DNA from: Rhodospirillum centenum SW | GTDB lineage: Bacteria; Pseudomonadota; Alphaproteobacteria; Azospirillales; Azospirillaceae | Direction of reading: 5' to 3' | DNA length: 64,000 bases | Assembly (NCBI RefSeq): GCF_000016185.1 | Contig: NC_011420.2 | Coordinates: 3,665,001 to 3,729,000 of the forward strand | Shown here: positions 34,949 to 45,196 of the stretch, in pieces | Position numbering within the stretch: the first letter of the stretch is position 1 | How the letters are laid out: each line of letters begins with the position of its first letter | Notes under the pieces: model-generated | Seen by the model: only the letters and a program-made list of their open reading frames with translations | The model's database searches: none | What the model was told of the DNA's origin: nothing | Position numbers and translations under genes: made by a program

Positions 34949-36007
34949 TTACCCTTCCACCACCCGCCAGTCCAGCCGTTCGCCCGAGCGGAAGGGCATG
35001 ACGGCGATGTTCCCGTCCACGGCGACGGGTTCGGGCGCCACCGTTCCCGACCGCTCCAGCACGATGCGGTCGTCGTTCGGCGGCAGGCGGTAGAAGGCGG
35101 GACCGTTCAGGCTGGCGAACGCCTCCAGCCGGTCGAGCGCGCCCTCCTCCTCGAAGACCTGGGCGTACAGCTCGATGGCCGTGGCGGCGGTGAAGATGCC
35201 GGCGCAGCCGCAGGCGCTCTCCTTGGCGCCGACCGGGTGCGGCGCGCTGTCGGTGCCCAGGAAGAACCAGGGCTCCCCGCCCGTCGCCGCGCGCCGCAGG
35301 GCCAGCCGGTGCTTCTCCCGCTTGGCGATGGGCAGGCAGTAGAGGTGCGGCCGGATGCCGCCGGCGAACAGGTGCGAGCGGTTGATCATCAGATGGTGCG
35401 CCGTGATCGTGCAGCCGATCCGGCCCGAGGGGCCGTGCCGGCGCACGAAGGCGACCGCTTCCTCCGTCGTCGCGTGCTCCAGCACCACCCGCAGGGCCGG
35501 ATAGCGTTGCAGCAGGGGCTCCAGCACCCGGTCCAGGAACACGGCCTCGCGGTCGAAGATGTCCACCGCCGGGTCGGTCACCTCGCCATGCACCAGGAGG
35601 GGCAGGCCGATCTCCTGCATCCGCTCCAGCACCGGCGCCACGGTGCGCAGGTCGGTGACGCCGTGGGCGGAATTGGTGGTGGCGTGCTGGGGATAGAGCT
35701 TCACCGCCGTGAACAGCCCGTCGCGGAAGCCGGCCGCCAGATCGTCCGCGTCCGTGTGGTCGGTCAGATAGGCCGTCATCAGCGGGCGGAAACCGCTGCC
35801 CGGCGGCAGGGCGGCCAGGATCTCGTCACGGTAGGCGCGCGCCCGCGCCGTGTCCGTCACCGGCGGCAGCAGGTTCGGCATGACGATGGCCCGGCCCATC
35901 TGCCGCGCGGTGAAGGGCAGCACCGCCCGCAGCATGGCGCCGGAGCGCAGGTGCAGGTGCCAGTCGTCGGGGCGGCGGAGGGTCAGGCGCTGCGGCTGCT
36001 CGGTCAT
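34949..36007 (-). CDS. pyrC: dihydroorotase (class II)
   Basis: Cyclises N-carbamoyl-aspartate to dihydroorotate. The 352-residue length and the metal-binding DDWHLHLRSG near the N-terminus identify the class II enzyme; further ligands appear in PLLVHGEVTD, VVLEHATTEEAV and the Asp in LGTDSAPH. It precedes pyrE in the same direction and is divergent from hisS. Confidence 0.95.
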   Translation of the reverse strand: MTEQPQRLTLRRPDDWHLHLRSGAMLRAVLPFTARQMGRAIVMPNLLPPVTDTARARAYRDEILAALPPGSGFRPLMTAYLTDHTDADDLAAGFRDGLFTAVKLYPQHATTNSAHGVTDLRTVAPVLERMQEIGLPLLVHGEVTDPAVDIFDREAVFLDRVLEPLLQRYPALRVVLEHATTEEAVAFVRRHGPSGRIGCTITAHHLMINRSHLFAGGIRPHLYCLPIAKREKHRLALRRAATGGEPWFFLGTDSAPHPVGAKESACGCAGIFTAATAIELYAQVFEEEGALDRLEAFASLNGPAFYRLPPNDDRIVLERSGTVAPEPVAVDGNIAVMPFRSGERLDWRVVEG

Positions 36008-36177
36008 GGCGGTCCGTCCGGAGGGGATGTCCCATTCGTAGGCGGTTCCGCGCCGGGGCTCAACCCCCGCCCGGCGCGTCCCCGGCAGCGTGGCCAGCGG
36101 GGCAGGGGGTACTGGCGCACGCCGCCCCGAGGGGCTAAACAGTCCCGCCTGAGGTCTCCGAACGAGCAGCCCCCGCG

Positions 36178-37530
36178 ATGTCCCTGATCACCCCCCGCAC
36201 GCCCCCCGGCACCATGGAACTGCTGCCGCGCCGCCAGATCGCCTTCCAGCGGATGCTGGACACGATCCGCCGCGGCTATGAGCGCTTCGGCTTCCTGCCG
36301 GTGGAGACGCCGGTGTTCGAGGTGGCGGACGTGCTGCTCTCCAAGTCCGGCGGGGAGACGGAGAAACAGGTCTATTTCGTGCAGTCCACGGGCGCCATCG
36401 AGCAGGGCCACCGGCCCGATCTGGCGCTGCGCTTCGACCTGACGGTGCCGCTCGCCCGCTATGTCGCGGAGCACGAGCGCGACCTCGCCTTCCCCTTCCG
36501 CCGCTACCAGATGCAGCGCGTCTACCGCGGCGAGCGGGCGCAGAAGGGCCGTTACCGCGAATTCTACCAGTGCGACATCGACGTGATCGGCAAGGACAGC
36601 CTGCCCGTCGTCTTCGACGCAGAGATGCCGGCCGTCATCTACACGATCTTCAGCGAACTGGATGTCGGGCCGTTCCGGATCAACTTCAACAACCGCAAGA
36701 TCCTGCTGGGCCTGTTCGAGAGCCTGGGCATCAATGAGCCGGAGACGCGGGCGCTGGTGCTGCGGCAGGTGGACAAGCTGGACAAGCTGTCCCGCGACGA
36801 GGTGGTCGGGCTGTTGCAGGGCGACGGGATCGGGCTGGACGCCGCCACCGCCGGCCGCGTGCTGGACATGATCGGGTTCGCCGGCCCCGCCGCGGACACG
36901 CTGGCGCATCTGGAAGGGCTGGGCGTGGACACCCCGACCTTCCGCACGGGCCTTGCCGAACTGTCGGAGGTCGTCGCGGCCCTGAAGGCGTTCGGCGTGC
37001 CGGAGACGCACTGGCGCGTGAACCTCGCCATCGCCCGCGGGCTCGACTACTACACCGGCACGGTCTACGAGACCTTCCTGACCGACCATCCCGGTCTCGG
37101 CAGCGTCTGCTCCGGCGGGCGGTACGAGAACCTCGCGGGGCTCTATACGAAGTCGAAGCTGCCCGGCGTCGGCATCTCCATCGGGCTGACCCGCCTGTTC
37201 TACGCGCTGGAGCAGGCCGGGATCGTCACGGACGGGCCCAGCACGGTGCAGGTGCTGGTGACCCAGTTCGATTCCGCGCTGCTGCCCGACTATCTCGCCA
37301 TCGGGGCGGAGCTGCGGGCCGCCGGGATCAACACCGAGATCCAGCTCGAACCCGCAAAGCCGAAGAAGCAGTTCGCCTATGCCGACAAGGCCGGCATCCG
37401 CTTCGCCGTCATCATGGGCCCGGACGAGAAGGCCAGGGGCGAGGTCACCGTGAAGGACATGGTGAGCGGCGAACAGGCCGCCGTGGCCCGGGCCGGGCTG
37501 GCGGACTGGCTGCGCACCCGCACGGGCTGA
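36178..37530 (+). CDS. hisS: histidine-tRNA ligase
   Basis: A 450-residue class II synthetase. Motif 1 region is [20 protein letters not shown], motif 2 is [20 protein letters not shown], and motif 3 with the His-binding loop appears in [15 protein letters not shown] and [15 protein letters not shown]. The C-terminal anticodon-binding domain begins near [10 protein letters not shown]. It starts 170 bp from the divergent pyrC start. Confidence 0.94.
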   Translation: MSLITPRTPPGTMELLPRRQIAFQRMLDTIRRGYERFGFLPVETPVFEVADVLLSKSGGETEKQVYFVQSTGAIEQGHRPDLALRFDLTVPLARYVAEHERDLAFPFRRYQMQRVYRGERAQKGRYREFYQCDIDVIGKDSLPVVFDAEMPAVIYTIFSELDVGPFRINFNNRKILLGLFESLGINEPETRALVLRQVDKLDKLSRDEVVGLLQGDGIGLDAATAGRVLDMIGFAGPAADTLAHLEGLGVDTPTFRTGLAELSEVVAALKAFGVPETHWRVNLAIARGLDYYTGTVYETFLTDHPGLGSVCSGGRYENLAGLYTKSKLPGVGISIGLTRLFYALEQAGIVTDGPSTVQVLVTQFDSALLPDYLAIGAELRAAGINTEIQLEPAKPKKQFAYADKAGIRFAVIMGPDEKARGEVTVKDMVSGEQAAVARAGLADWLRTRTG

Positions 37531-37715
37531 GGCCGCTCCCCTTTCTGTCACGGCATCCGTCGGGTGTGCCCGGAATCGTGGATTCCCTGTCACACTTCCG
37601 GGGCCTGCGTCGTTCCGTCCGGATGGGCATTGAAAGCGCCCGTCCGGAGGGTCGATACTGCGTCCCGATGCGATGCATCCTTCGAACCGAAAGCGCTTCT
37701 TAACCAGGATATCCC

Positions 37716-40700
37716 ATGGTTGCCCGGACGGACTTCTCTTCGGGGGCGGGGGAACGGCGGGTCATGGCTGGAGCGCGGTGGGTCCGGGGACTTGCCTGGG
37801 GGGTCGCGCTCGTGCTGGCCGGGGCAGCAGGTGCTGCGGGCTGGTACGAGATGCGGACCTCCGTCCTGCAATCCGCCGTCCTGTCGCGGATCGGGCGCGA
37901 CCTGACCTACCGGGTGGAGCCCGGCCCCAATCCCGACATCCGGTTCCCCGGCTCCGGCCCCTATGACGTGCGCCTGGGGTACACCCGGCTGCCGGACTTC
38001 ATCGAGCGGCTGACCGCGGGTTCCTACCGGGTCGAGGCGCAGGCCCGGCCGACGCCGCAGTTCCGCGACTATGTCGAGTTCGGCGGCTTCGCCCCCTATC
38101 GGGAGAAGACGAGTGCCGGCCTGCGCATCGCCGACCGCACGGGTGGCCAGCTTCATGGTGCGCGCTTCCCCGAACGCACCTATGCCGGCTTCGCCGAGGT
38201 GCCGCCGCTCGTCGTCCGCACCCTGCTCTATATCGAGAACCGGGAGCTGCTGGACACCGCCAACCCGATGCGCAATCCCGCGGTGGAATGGGACCGCTTC
38301 GCCCTGGCGCTGGCCAACATTCCGCTCAAGTTCATCGACCCGGACAATCCGCGGGCCGGCGGTTCCACGCTGGCCACGCAGATCGAGAAGTACCGCCATT
38401 CGCCCGACGGGCGCACCGCCACGGGCGTGGAGAAGCTGCGGCAGATGATGTCGGCGTCGGTCCGGGCCTATCTGGACGGTCCGGAGACCAGCACGGTGCG
38501 CCATCGGATCGTCGTGGACTATCTGAACTCCACGCCGCTTTCCGCCCGCGCCGGCATCGGTGAGGTGAACGGGCTGGGCGACGGGCTGTGGGCGTGGTTC
38601 GGCACCGACTTCGCCGTGGCCAACCGCATCCTTTCGACGCCTCCGCGGAACGAGACGGAACTCGCCGTCCAGGCCGTGGTCTACAAGCAGGTGCTCAGCC
38701 TGCTGCTGGCCCAGCGCCGCCCCAGCTATTATCTGGCGCAGGACCGTGGCGCGCTGGAGCGGCTGGCGAACGAGCATCTGCGCGTGCTGGACCGCGCCGG
38801 GGTGATCGACCCGGCGCTGGCGGACGCCGCGCAGAACTTCCATCTGCGCTTCCATCCGGAACCGCCGGCCCTGCCGGAACCGTCCTTCGTGGCGCAGAAG
38901 GCGACCAACGCCATCCGCAGCCGGCTGCTGTCGCTGCTGGGCGTGCGCAGCCTCTATGAGCTGGACCGGCTGGATCTGGCGGTGGAGACGACGCTGGACC
39001 AGCCGTCGCAGGAGCGGGTGACGCAGGTGCTGCAACGGCTGCGCGATCCGGCAGCGGCGGCGGAGCTGGGGCTGGTCGGTGACCGCCTGCTGAATCAGGC
39101 CGATCCGTCGAAGGTCGTCTACAGCGTGACCCTCTACGAGCGGACGCCGACGGCGAACCTCGTGCGGGTCCAGGTCGATACGCTGGACCAGCCGCTCGAT
39201 CTCAACGAAGGCGCCAAGCTGGACCTGGGCTCTACCGCCAAGCTGCGCACGCTGGCGACCTATCTGGAGATCGTCGCCAAGCTGCACGGACGGGTTCCGC
39301 GACCTCTCCCCGCCCGAGCTTGAGGCCGTGGCGGCCGACGCGCCGGACCGGATGACCCAGTGGGTCGCCCGGACGATGGCGCAGCTCCGCGCCCAGGGGC
39401 AGGCCGCCGGCCTCCAGGCGATGCTCGCCCTTGCCATGGAACGGCAGTACTCGGCCAGCCCGGCCGAACGGTTCTTCACCGGCGGCGGCCTGCACACCTT
39501 CGGGAACTTCGACGACAAGGACAACGGCCGCGTCATGACCGTGGCGGAGGCGTTCCGCCATTCCGTCAATCTGGTCTTCATCCGGATGATGCGGGACATC
39601 GTGAACCACTTCATCGCGGAGGGGCCGGCCCGCAAGGACGACCTGCTGGACGACCCGCGCCATCCGGTGCGGCAGACCTATCTGGCCCGCTTCGCCGATC
39701 AGGAGGGGACCGAGTTCCTCAACAGGTTCTGGTCCGACTACAAGGACATGACGCCCGATCAGGCGCTGGACCGTCTGGCCGGCCGGATCGCGGCGCAGCC
39801 CGACCGTCTGGCCGCTGCCTTCCGCTCGGTCCGGCCCAATGCCGGCCCGCGCGAACTGGCGGCCTTCCTGGGCAAGCGCCTGCCCACCGGCGCCCCGCCC
39901 CAGGCGCAGGTGGAGGCGCTGTACCAGAAGTACGATCCGGCGGCGTGGTCGCTGAACGACCGCGGCTACATCGCAAAGGTGCATCCGCTGGAGCTGTGGC
40001 TCGTCGCCTATCTCCAGGACACGCCGCAGGCGCCGCGCCGGCAGATGCTGAAGGAAAGCTCATCCTCCCGGCAGGAGAGCTATGAATGGCTGTTCAAGAC
40101 CCGGCACAAGAGCGCCCAGGACAGCCGCATCGGCATCGTGCTGGAGGAAGAGGCGTTCGACCGCATCCATGCGGAATGGCGCCGGCTGGGCTATCCCTTC
40201 GAAAGCCTGATCGCCAGCTACGCCACGTCGATCGGCAGTTCCGCCGACCGTCCGGGTGCCCTGGCCGAACTGATGGGCATCATCCTGAACGACGGCGTGC
40301 GCCTGCCCACGGCCCGCATCACCGGGCTGCACTTCGCTGCCGGCACACCCTATGAAACGCGGTTCGCGCTGACGGACCGGGAGGAGGCAGAGCAGGTGAT
40401 GCAGCCCGAGGTGGCCGCCACCCTGCGCCGCCACCTCATGGACATCGTGGAGAACGGCACCGCCCGCCGGGTCCGGGGCGCCTTCACGACCGTTGACGGC
40501 GCACCGCTCCCCATCGGCGGCAAGACGGGAACCGGCGATCACCGCTTCGAACGCTACGGTGCGGGCGGCGTGGTGCTGGAAAGCCGCGTCGTGAACCGGA
40601 CGGCGACCTTCGTCTTCTATATCGGGGACCGTTTCTTCGGCGTCATCACGGCCCATGTCCACGGGCCAGACGCCGCGAAGTACCGCTTCACCTCGGCCCT

Positions 40701-40794
40701 GCCGTCGCAGCTTCTGAAGATCCTGGCGCCGGCGTTGCAGCCGCTGGTCAGCCCCGGCGATCCGCAGACGGCCGACCGGGGGCCCACGCTGTAG
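37716..40794 (+). pseudogene. class A penicillin-binding protein (GT51 + transpeptidase) split by a frameshift
   Basis: Two consecutive frames encode one protein. The first (37716-39323) has a membrane anchor (VRGLAWGVALVLAGAAGAAG), a glycosyltransferase-51 part (LLYIENRELLDT, AGGSTLATQIEKYRHSP) and the transpeptidase SxxK in LGSTAKLRTLATYLE. The second, shifted by one base, continues without a start of its own: skipping one G in the GGG run at 39292-39294 turns the junction into LHGRFRDLSPPELEAVAADA. It then carries SxN (FRHSVNLVFIR) and KTG (GGKTGTGDHRFERYG). Joined, it would be about 1,025 residues. All catalytic motifs are intact, so the lesion is either very recent, a sequencing error, or a programmed site; the last is least likely since the run is short. 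Confidence 0.85.
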
Positions 40795-40802
40795 CCGCCG
40801 CC

Positions 40803-41801
40803 TCAGGCGGCGGTGGGCGCCGGAACCTCGGCCGGGACCTCGGCGGGGGCGGGCAGTGTCTCCGCCATGAAGGCGTCGATGTCCGCCCAGACGCGGTCAC
40901 GGATGCTGTCCACCTCCATCATCAGTTCGTGCTGCGCTCCCGGATAGACCCTGACCCGGCCTTGCGGCAGCCGGGTGGCGAAGGCCTGCTGCCGGGCGGA
41001 CAGAACGATGCGGTCGCCGCCGGCGGACAGCACCAGCACCGGGAGCGTGAGCGACGCCACCCGGGCGTCGCGCCAGAGCCGCCGCATCGAGCGGAAGGCC
41101 GCGTCCAGCCAGCCCCAGGTCACGCCGCCCAGGGCCAGCTCCGGGTCGTCGCGGTAGGCGACATGCCCGACCAGGAAGCGCGCGGGGTCGGAGGTCAGGG
41201 GATTGCCGGCGAAGGGCGGGTCCGCCGGCAGCCAGTCGGTCTGGCCCAGGGCATAGTGCTCGCCCAGCCCGCGGCGCACCATGGCGGCGGCGACCATGCG
41301 GGCCAGGGGTTCCGGCAGGGGGGCGGTGCGGATGCCCAGCATGGGCGCGCAGGCGACGGCGGCGGCGAAGGGGTGCGGCCGTTCCGCCAGGAAGCGCAGC
41401 AGGATATGCCCGCCCATGCTGTGCCCGAAAGCGACCGCCGGGCGTGGCGTCCCTGCCGGCAGCAGCACGGGCAGGGCGGCCGCCAGATCGTCCAGGTAGA
41501 GGTCGAAGTCGCTGACATGGCCCTTGTGGGCGTTGGGCAGGAAGCGGGAGGACCCGCCCTGACCGCGCCAGTCCAGCCCGACGGTGGCGAAGCCGCGCCG
41601 GGTCCAGTCCGCCGCCTGCTCGGCATACTTCTCCAGCGTCTCGCAGCGCCCGGGCAGCAGCAGGACGCTGCCGCGGGGCATGGACGGGGCCGGCCAGAAC
41701 CCCAGCCGGAGACGCCCGCCATCCGCCGTGGGCAGACGCTGGAAGCGCCAGCGCTCCATGCCGTCCGTCGTGTCGTGGCCGTCCCCGCTTTGCCCGTTCA
41801 T
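40803..41801 (-). CDS. alpha/beta hydrolase, lysophospholipase-like
   Basis: A 332-residue serine hydrolase of the monoacylglycerol lipase/PldB type. The oxyanion region is SVLLLPGRCETLEKYAEQAA, followed by GLDWRGQGGSSR, the nucleophile elbow in AFGHSMGGHILL, an Asp in LSAGGDRIV and His in PGAQHELMME completing the triad. The Ala/Pro/Glu-rich C-terminus (APAEVPAEVPAPTAA) is repetitive. No signal peptide, so cytosolic; substrate not known. Confidence 0.9.
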   Translation of the reverse strand: MNGQSGDGHDTTDGMERWRFQRLPTADGGRLRLGFWPAPSMPRGSVLLLPGRCETLEKYAEQAADWTRRGFATVGLDWRGQGGSSRFLPNAHKGHVSDFDLYLDDLAAALPVLLPAGTPRPAVAFGHSMGGHILLRFLAERPHPFAAAVACAPMLGIRTAPLPEPLARMVAAAMVRRGLGEHYALGQTDWLPADPPFAGNPLTSDPARFLVGHVAYRDDPELALGGVTWGWLDAAFRSMRRLWRDARVASLTLPVLVLSAGGDRIVLSARQQAFATRLPQGRVRVYPGAQHELMMEVDSIRDRVWADIDAFMAETLPAPAEVPAEVPAPTAA

Positions 41802-41989
41802 GCGCCCGCCCTCGCCGATCCGACCCTCGCAGGCTAAGCCGCTGCCCGCGGGGCTTCAAGGCCGCGGCTGTCTTCGGCATAGGTCCCGCGCCCCGGAATG
41901 TCCCCGGCTTTGACCGGGTCCCCCTGCGGGCGTACTGTGTGCGCCGCACGCGGTCTTTGCCGCACTGCCGCAAAGGACATCCGGGTTCC

Positions 41990-42469
41990 ATGGACACGAT
42001 CACGCGCCGCACCGGCCTAGACCCTGCCGACCTCACGGGTTTCTACCTGGAGGACATGCATGTCGGCCTGAAGGGGGTCTATGCCAGGACCATCACGGAA
42101 ACGGACATCGTCATGTTCGCCGGCATCTCCGGCGACACCAACCCGATGCACCTGAACGAGGAGTATGCCCGTCAGACGCCGTTCAAGGGCCGCATCGCCC
42201 ACGGCATGCTGTCGGCCTGCTTCATCACCACGGTGCTGGGCACGCGCATGCCGGGGCCGGGCTGCATCTACCTCTCGCAGAACCTGAAGTTCCGCGCCCC
42301 CGTGCGGATCGGCGAGACCGTGACCACCACGGTGACGGTGACCGAGATCATGCCGGAGAAGCGGCGGGTGGCGCTGTCCACCAACTGCACCGTCGCCGGC
42401 AAGGTGGTGATCGAGGGCGATGCGCTGGTCATGGTGCCCACCCGCGAACCGCCGCCCGTCTCCGCCTGA
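41990..42469 (+). CDS. MaoC-like (R)-specific enoyl-CoA hydratase
   Basis: A 159-residue hot-dog-fold protein. ATG 41990 (MDTITRRTG) is preferred over a farther upstream frame start. The hydratase-2 motif is clear: ISGDTNPMHLNEEYARQTPF followed by KGRIAHGML supplies the Asp/His pair. Such enzymes (PhaJ type) hydrate trans-2-enoyl-CoA to the R-3-hydroxy form, feeding polyhydroxyalkanoate synthesis or the reverse. An insertion sequence has landed at its stop codon: the 10-bp target duplication begins at 42466 and includes the TGA, so the coding region is intact. Confidence 0.9.
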   Translation: MDTITRRTGLDPADLTGFYLEDMHVGLKGVYARTITETDIVMFAGISGDTNPMHLNEEYARQTPFKGRIAHGMLSACFITTVLGTRMPGPGCIYLSQNLKFRAPVRIGETVTTTVTVTEIMPEKRRVALSTNCTVAGKVVIEGDALVMVPTREPPPVSA

Positions 42470-42475
42470 TCCTGC

Positions 42476-43742
42476 CAGGGCTTCGAATCCAAGTTAAGGG
42501 ATGGCGGGGTTGAGGAGAGAGGCGAGGTAGTCGTCCGACCATCCTGCCATTTTTCGGCGCGTCTTGAGCGACTTTCGGTCGTTGGCTGCGCGGATGAGGT
42601 TGAGGGCGAAGTGGCGGACGACGGCCATGTTTTTGGCACCGTGGCCGGTTCGCAAGCGCGAGAGATCGTCCTTGAAGAGGACGTCGAGCACCCAGTGCAG
42701 CCTGTTCTCGATGCCCCAGTGCCCGCGGACGGCGTCGGCGGCGCGTTCGGCGGTGAGCGGGGCGGAGGAGATGAAGTAGCGGGTGTCGGTCCGCGTCCGG
42801 TCGCCGATGTGGGCTGTGGTGTGGACGCGGACGATGGCGGCGACGTCGGGCAGGCGCATCTCCCCAGGAAACCGGCGCGTGCCGGAGAGCCAGTCGACCT
42901 CACGGATCACGCTCACGTGGCGTTCTTCGACCCGGCCGTGCCCCTTGTCGAGGTCGTGGTGGTGGTCGGCGCCGTCGCCGACGGCGAACGCCACCTCGAG
43001 CTCCGCGCGCAGCGTGGGCTGGTTGGCCTTGACGGCGAGGAGGTAGTCGGCGCCCTGGCCCCGGATCGCGGCGGCGATGGTCGGGTTGGTGGCGATGGCG
43101 TCGATGGAGACGAGGGCGCCGGCCAACCCGCCGTTCTCGCCGAGCCGGTCGAGCAGCACCGGAATCGCCGCAAGCTCGTTGGCCTTGTCGGGGACCGCCT
43201 CCTGGGCGAGCACCAGGCGGGAGGTCGTCGCGAAGGCGGATACGAGGTGGATCGGCGCGGTCCCGGCGCGGCGGTCGTGGCTACGCCGCGAGGTCTTGCC
43301 GTCGATGGCGACGAAGTCGGCCCGCCCCGGAAAGGTCGCACGTACCCACGCGGTGAAGGCGGCCGAGAACAGCGCCGGATCGATCCGGTTCATCAGGATC
43401 GTCAGCCACCGCTCGCCGGGAACGCCGTGCGCGTAGGGCAGATGCCGACGCAGGAACGGCAGGTGCGCCGCACCCCAGGCCGCGATGTTCTCGTAGTCGT
43501 CGCAGTCCGCCATCGTGCCGCACACCACCAAAAGCAGGATCTCCGGCAGCGGATGCAGGATCCGCCGCTCATCCCGCGGGTCCTCTATCCGGCTGAAATG
43601 CTCCAAAAGCACCCGAAGCCGCGACTTCGAACCCCAATCGTCCTCGTCCATGACGCCGATCCCGTGCCGTCCGATAACACCGGCCCACAGAATCAGCAGT
43701 TCCGCAATCTGTCACCCGCTGTCACATGAGTTCAGTGCCCTG
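42476..43742 (-). mobile_element. complete ISAs1-family insertion sequence (first of two)
   Basis: 1,267 bp with imperfect terminal inverted repeats beginning CAGGGC at both ends (14 of 22 bases match) and flanked by a perfect 10-bp direct repeat, CTGATCCTGC, at 42466-42475 and 43743-43752. One transposase gene fills it. The exact target duplication indicates a fairly recent insertion between the MaoC gene and ribF. Confidence 0.93.
42494..43651 (-). CDS. ISAs1-family transposase
   Basis: A 385-residue DDE transposase. Typical blocks are FSRIEDPRDERRILHPLPEI, FVAIDGKTSRRSHDR (first Asp), ALVSIDAIATNPTIAAAI (second Asp), YLLAVKANQP, and HWGIENRLHWVLDVLFKDD with the late Glu. No frameshift or stop is seen, so it may be active. 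It shares only family-level similarity with the second element's transposase at 58124-59245. Confidence 0.94.
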   Translation of the reverse strand: MDEDDWGSKSRLRVLLEHFSRIEDPRDERRILHPLPEILLLVVCGTMADCDDYENIAAWGAAHLPFLRRHLPYAHGVPGERWLTILMNRIDPALFSAAFTAWVRATFPGRADFVAIDGKTSRRSHDRRAGTAPIHLVSAFATTSRLVLAQEAVPDKANELAAIPVLLDRLGENGGLAGALVSIDAIATNPTIAAAIRGQGADYLLAVKANQPTLRAELEVAFAVGDGADHHHDLDKGHGRVEERHVSVIREVDWLSGTRRFPGEMRLPDVAAIVRVHTTAHIGDRTRTDTRYFISSAPLTAERAADAVRGHWGIENRLHWVLDVLFKDDLSRLRTGHGAKNMAVVRHFALNLIRAANDRKSLKTRRKMAGWSDDYLASLLNPAIP

Positions 43743-43825
43743 CTGATCCTGCGCCCGGGCTGGACCGCGGGGCGCGGGCCGACTATACCCCGAGATCCGA
43801 CGTACCGATCCGGACACCGGGCCGC

Positions 43826-44770
43826 ATGAAGCTGTACCGCCACACCACCGACCTCGCCCCGGAACTGCGCGGCTGTGCCGTCGCCCTGGGCAACTTCGAC
43901 GGCGTCCATCGCGGCCACCGGGCCGTGATCGCGGCGACACAGGAGAAGGCGGCGGCGCTGGGCGGGGCCACCGTGGTGCTGACCTTCGAGCCGCACCCGC
44001 GCAGCCTGTTCCGCCCCGGCGATCCGCCCTTCCGCCTGACGCCCTTCCGCATCAAGGCGCGGCTGATCGAGGCGCTGGGCGTGGATGCCCTGTTCGTCAT
44101 CCATTTCGACGAGGCCTTCTCCCGCCGCACGGCGGAGGAGTTCGTCGAGCATGTGCTGATCCAGGAACTGGGCGCCGCCCATGTCGTCGCCGGCTACGAC
44201 TTCGTCTTCGGCCACAAGCGGGGCGGCGACATGGCGCTGCTGCGCCGGATGGGGGAGGAGCGGGGCTTCGGCGTGACGGAGGTCCGCCCCGTGGCCGATG
44301 CGGGGGGGACCGTCTTCTCCTCCACCCGGGTGCGGGAACTGTTGCAGGCCGGCGAGCCGCAGGCCGCGTCCGGCATCCTGGGCCACCCCTTCGAGCTGGA
44401 GGGGCGGGTGGAACACGGCGACAAGCGCGGCCGCACCATCGGCTTTCCCACCGCCAACGTGGAGTTGGGCGAGTATCTCCGCCCCCGCTTCGGGGTCTAC
44501 GCCGTGCTGGCCGGCATCGACCAGGGCGGCGGCACCGTCTGGCACAAGGGTGTCGCCAACCTGGGCCGCCGCCCGACCGTGGGCGGCCATGTCGAGCGGC
44601 TGGAGGTCCATCTGTTCGATTTCGATGGCGATCTCTACGGCCGGCACCTGCGGGTGCAGCTCCTGCACTTCCTGCGCCCGGAGCTGAAGTTCGACGGTCT
44701 CGATGCGCTGAAGGCCCAGATCGCCGCCGACGCCCTGGCCGCCCGCGGCCTGCTGGCGGCGGAGGGGTGA
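43826..44770 (+). CDS. ribF: bifunctional riboflavin kinase/FAD synthetase
   Basis: A 314-residue enzyme converting riboflavin to FMN and FAD. The N-terminal adenylyltransferase half has AVALGNFDGVHRGHRAV and AGYDFVFGHKRGGD followed by SSTRVRELL; the C-terminal kinase half has DKRGRTIGFPTANVEL and the GVANLGRRPTVGG strand. The insertion sequence ends 83 bp before its start, so its original promoter may have been displaced unless it lay in the remaining 73 bp. Confidence 0.95.
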   Translation: MKLYRHTTDLAPELRGCAVALGNFDGVHRGHRAVIAATQEKAAALGGATVVLTFEPHPRSLFRPGDPPFRLTPFRIKARLIEALGVDALFVIHFDEAFSRRTAEEFVEHVLIQELGAAHVVAGYDFVFGHKRGGDMALLRRMGEERGFGVTEVRPVADAGGTVFSSTRVRELLQAGEPQAASGILGHPFELEGRVEHGDKRGRTIGFPTANVELGEYLRPRFGVYAVLAGIDQGGGTVWHKGVANLGRRPTVGGHVERLEVHLFDFDGDLYGRHLRVQLLHFLRPELKFDGLDALKAQIAADALAARGLLAAEG

Positions 44771-44845
44771 GGGCTGCATTCTCCGGTGGTGGACTTCCCG
44801 GACCCGAGATACCCTGGTGGCGTCCCCGACGGAGGTGACCATCCG

Positions 44846-45178
44846 ATGGATCGCCATGAACCACGCAGTCCGCTCCCCCACGGACCGAGCTCCCCGGGTT
44901 CGGCTCCGCCGGCATCGGGCGACAAGGGCTGGACGATGGATCAGGTGCGGGCCTTCCCCGGGGAGTTGATCGGGCGCGCCCTCGTCGATGGACCGCAGCA
45001 TATCCTGGGGCCTGAAGGGGAAAGGCTGGAACTGCGCCTGATCGCTCCCGCAAGCACCGGAACGGAGGCAGCGCGCCCTGGCATCGTTGCGGCGATGGCC
45101 GCCTGTCCCGACCCGGAGTTCGTCTTCGGTGAGGACGGCCCTTTCCCCGCCGCTCCACCGGAGCCGCTGCATTTCTGA
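44846..45178 (+). CDS. Phd/YefM-like antitoxin (divergent)
   Basis: 110 residues from ATG 44846, chosen for the ideal GGAGGTGA 7 bases upstream. After a Pro/Ser-rich 30-residue start, the sequence KGWTMDQVRAFPGELIGRAL and DGPQHILGPEGERLELRLIA follows the Phd pattern (W-x-L-x-x-A-R ... F-x-E-L-V-x-x-A ... GPQ-x-I). It precedes a PIN-domain toxin by 18 bp, the usual antitoxin-toxin order. The long N-terminal extension and Pro-rich C-terminus are unusual for the family. Confidence 0.68.
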   Translation: MDRHEPRSPLPHGPSSPGSAPPASGDKGWTMDQVRAFPGELIGRALVDGPQHILGPEGERLELRLIAPASTGTEAARPGIVAAMAACPDPEFVFGEDGPFPAAPPEPLHF

Positions 45179-45196
45179 CGGCGGGGCCGGCTGGGC

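Noticed and set aside
42476-42500. tRNA T-arm-like GCTTCGAATCC
   Set aside because: It is the end of the insertion sequence; no cloverleaf surrounds it.
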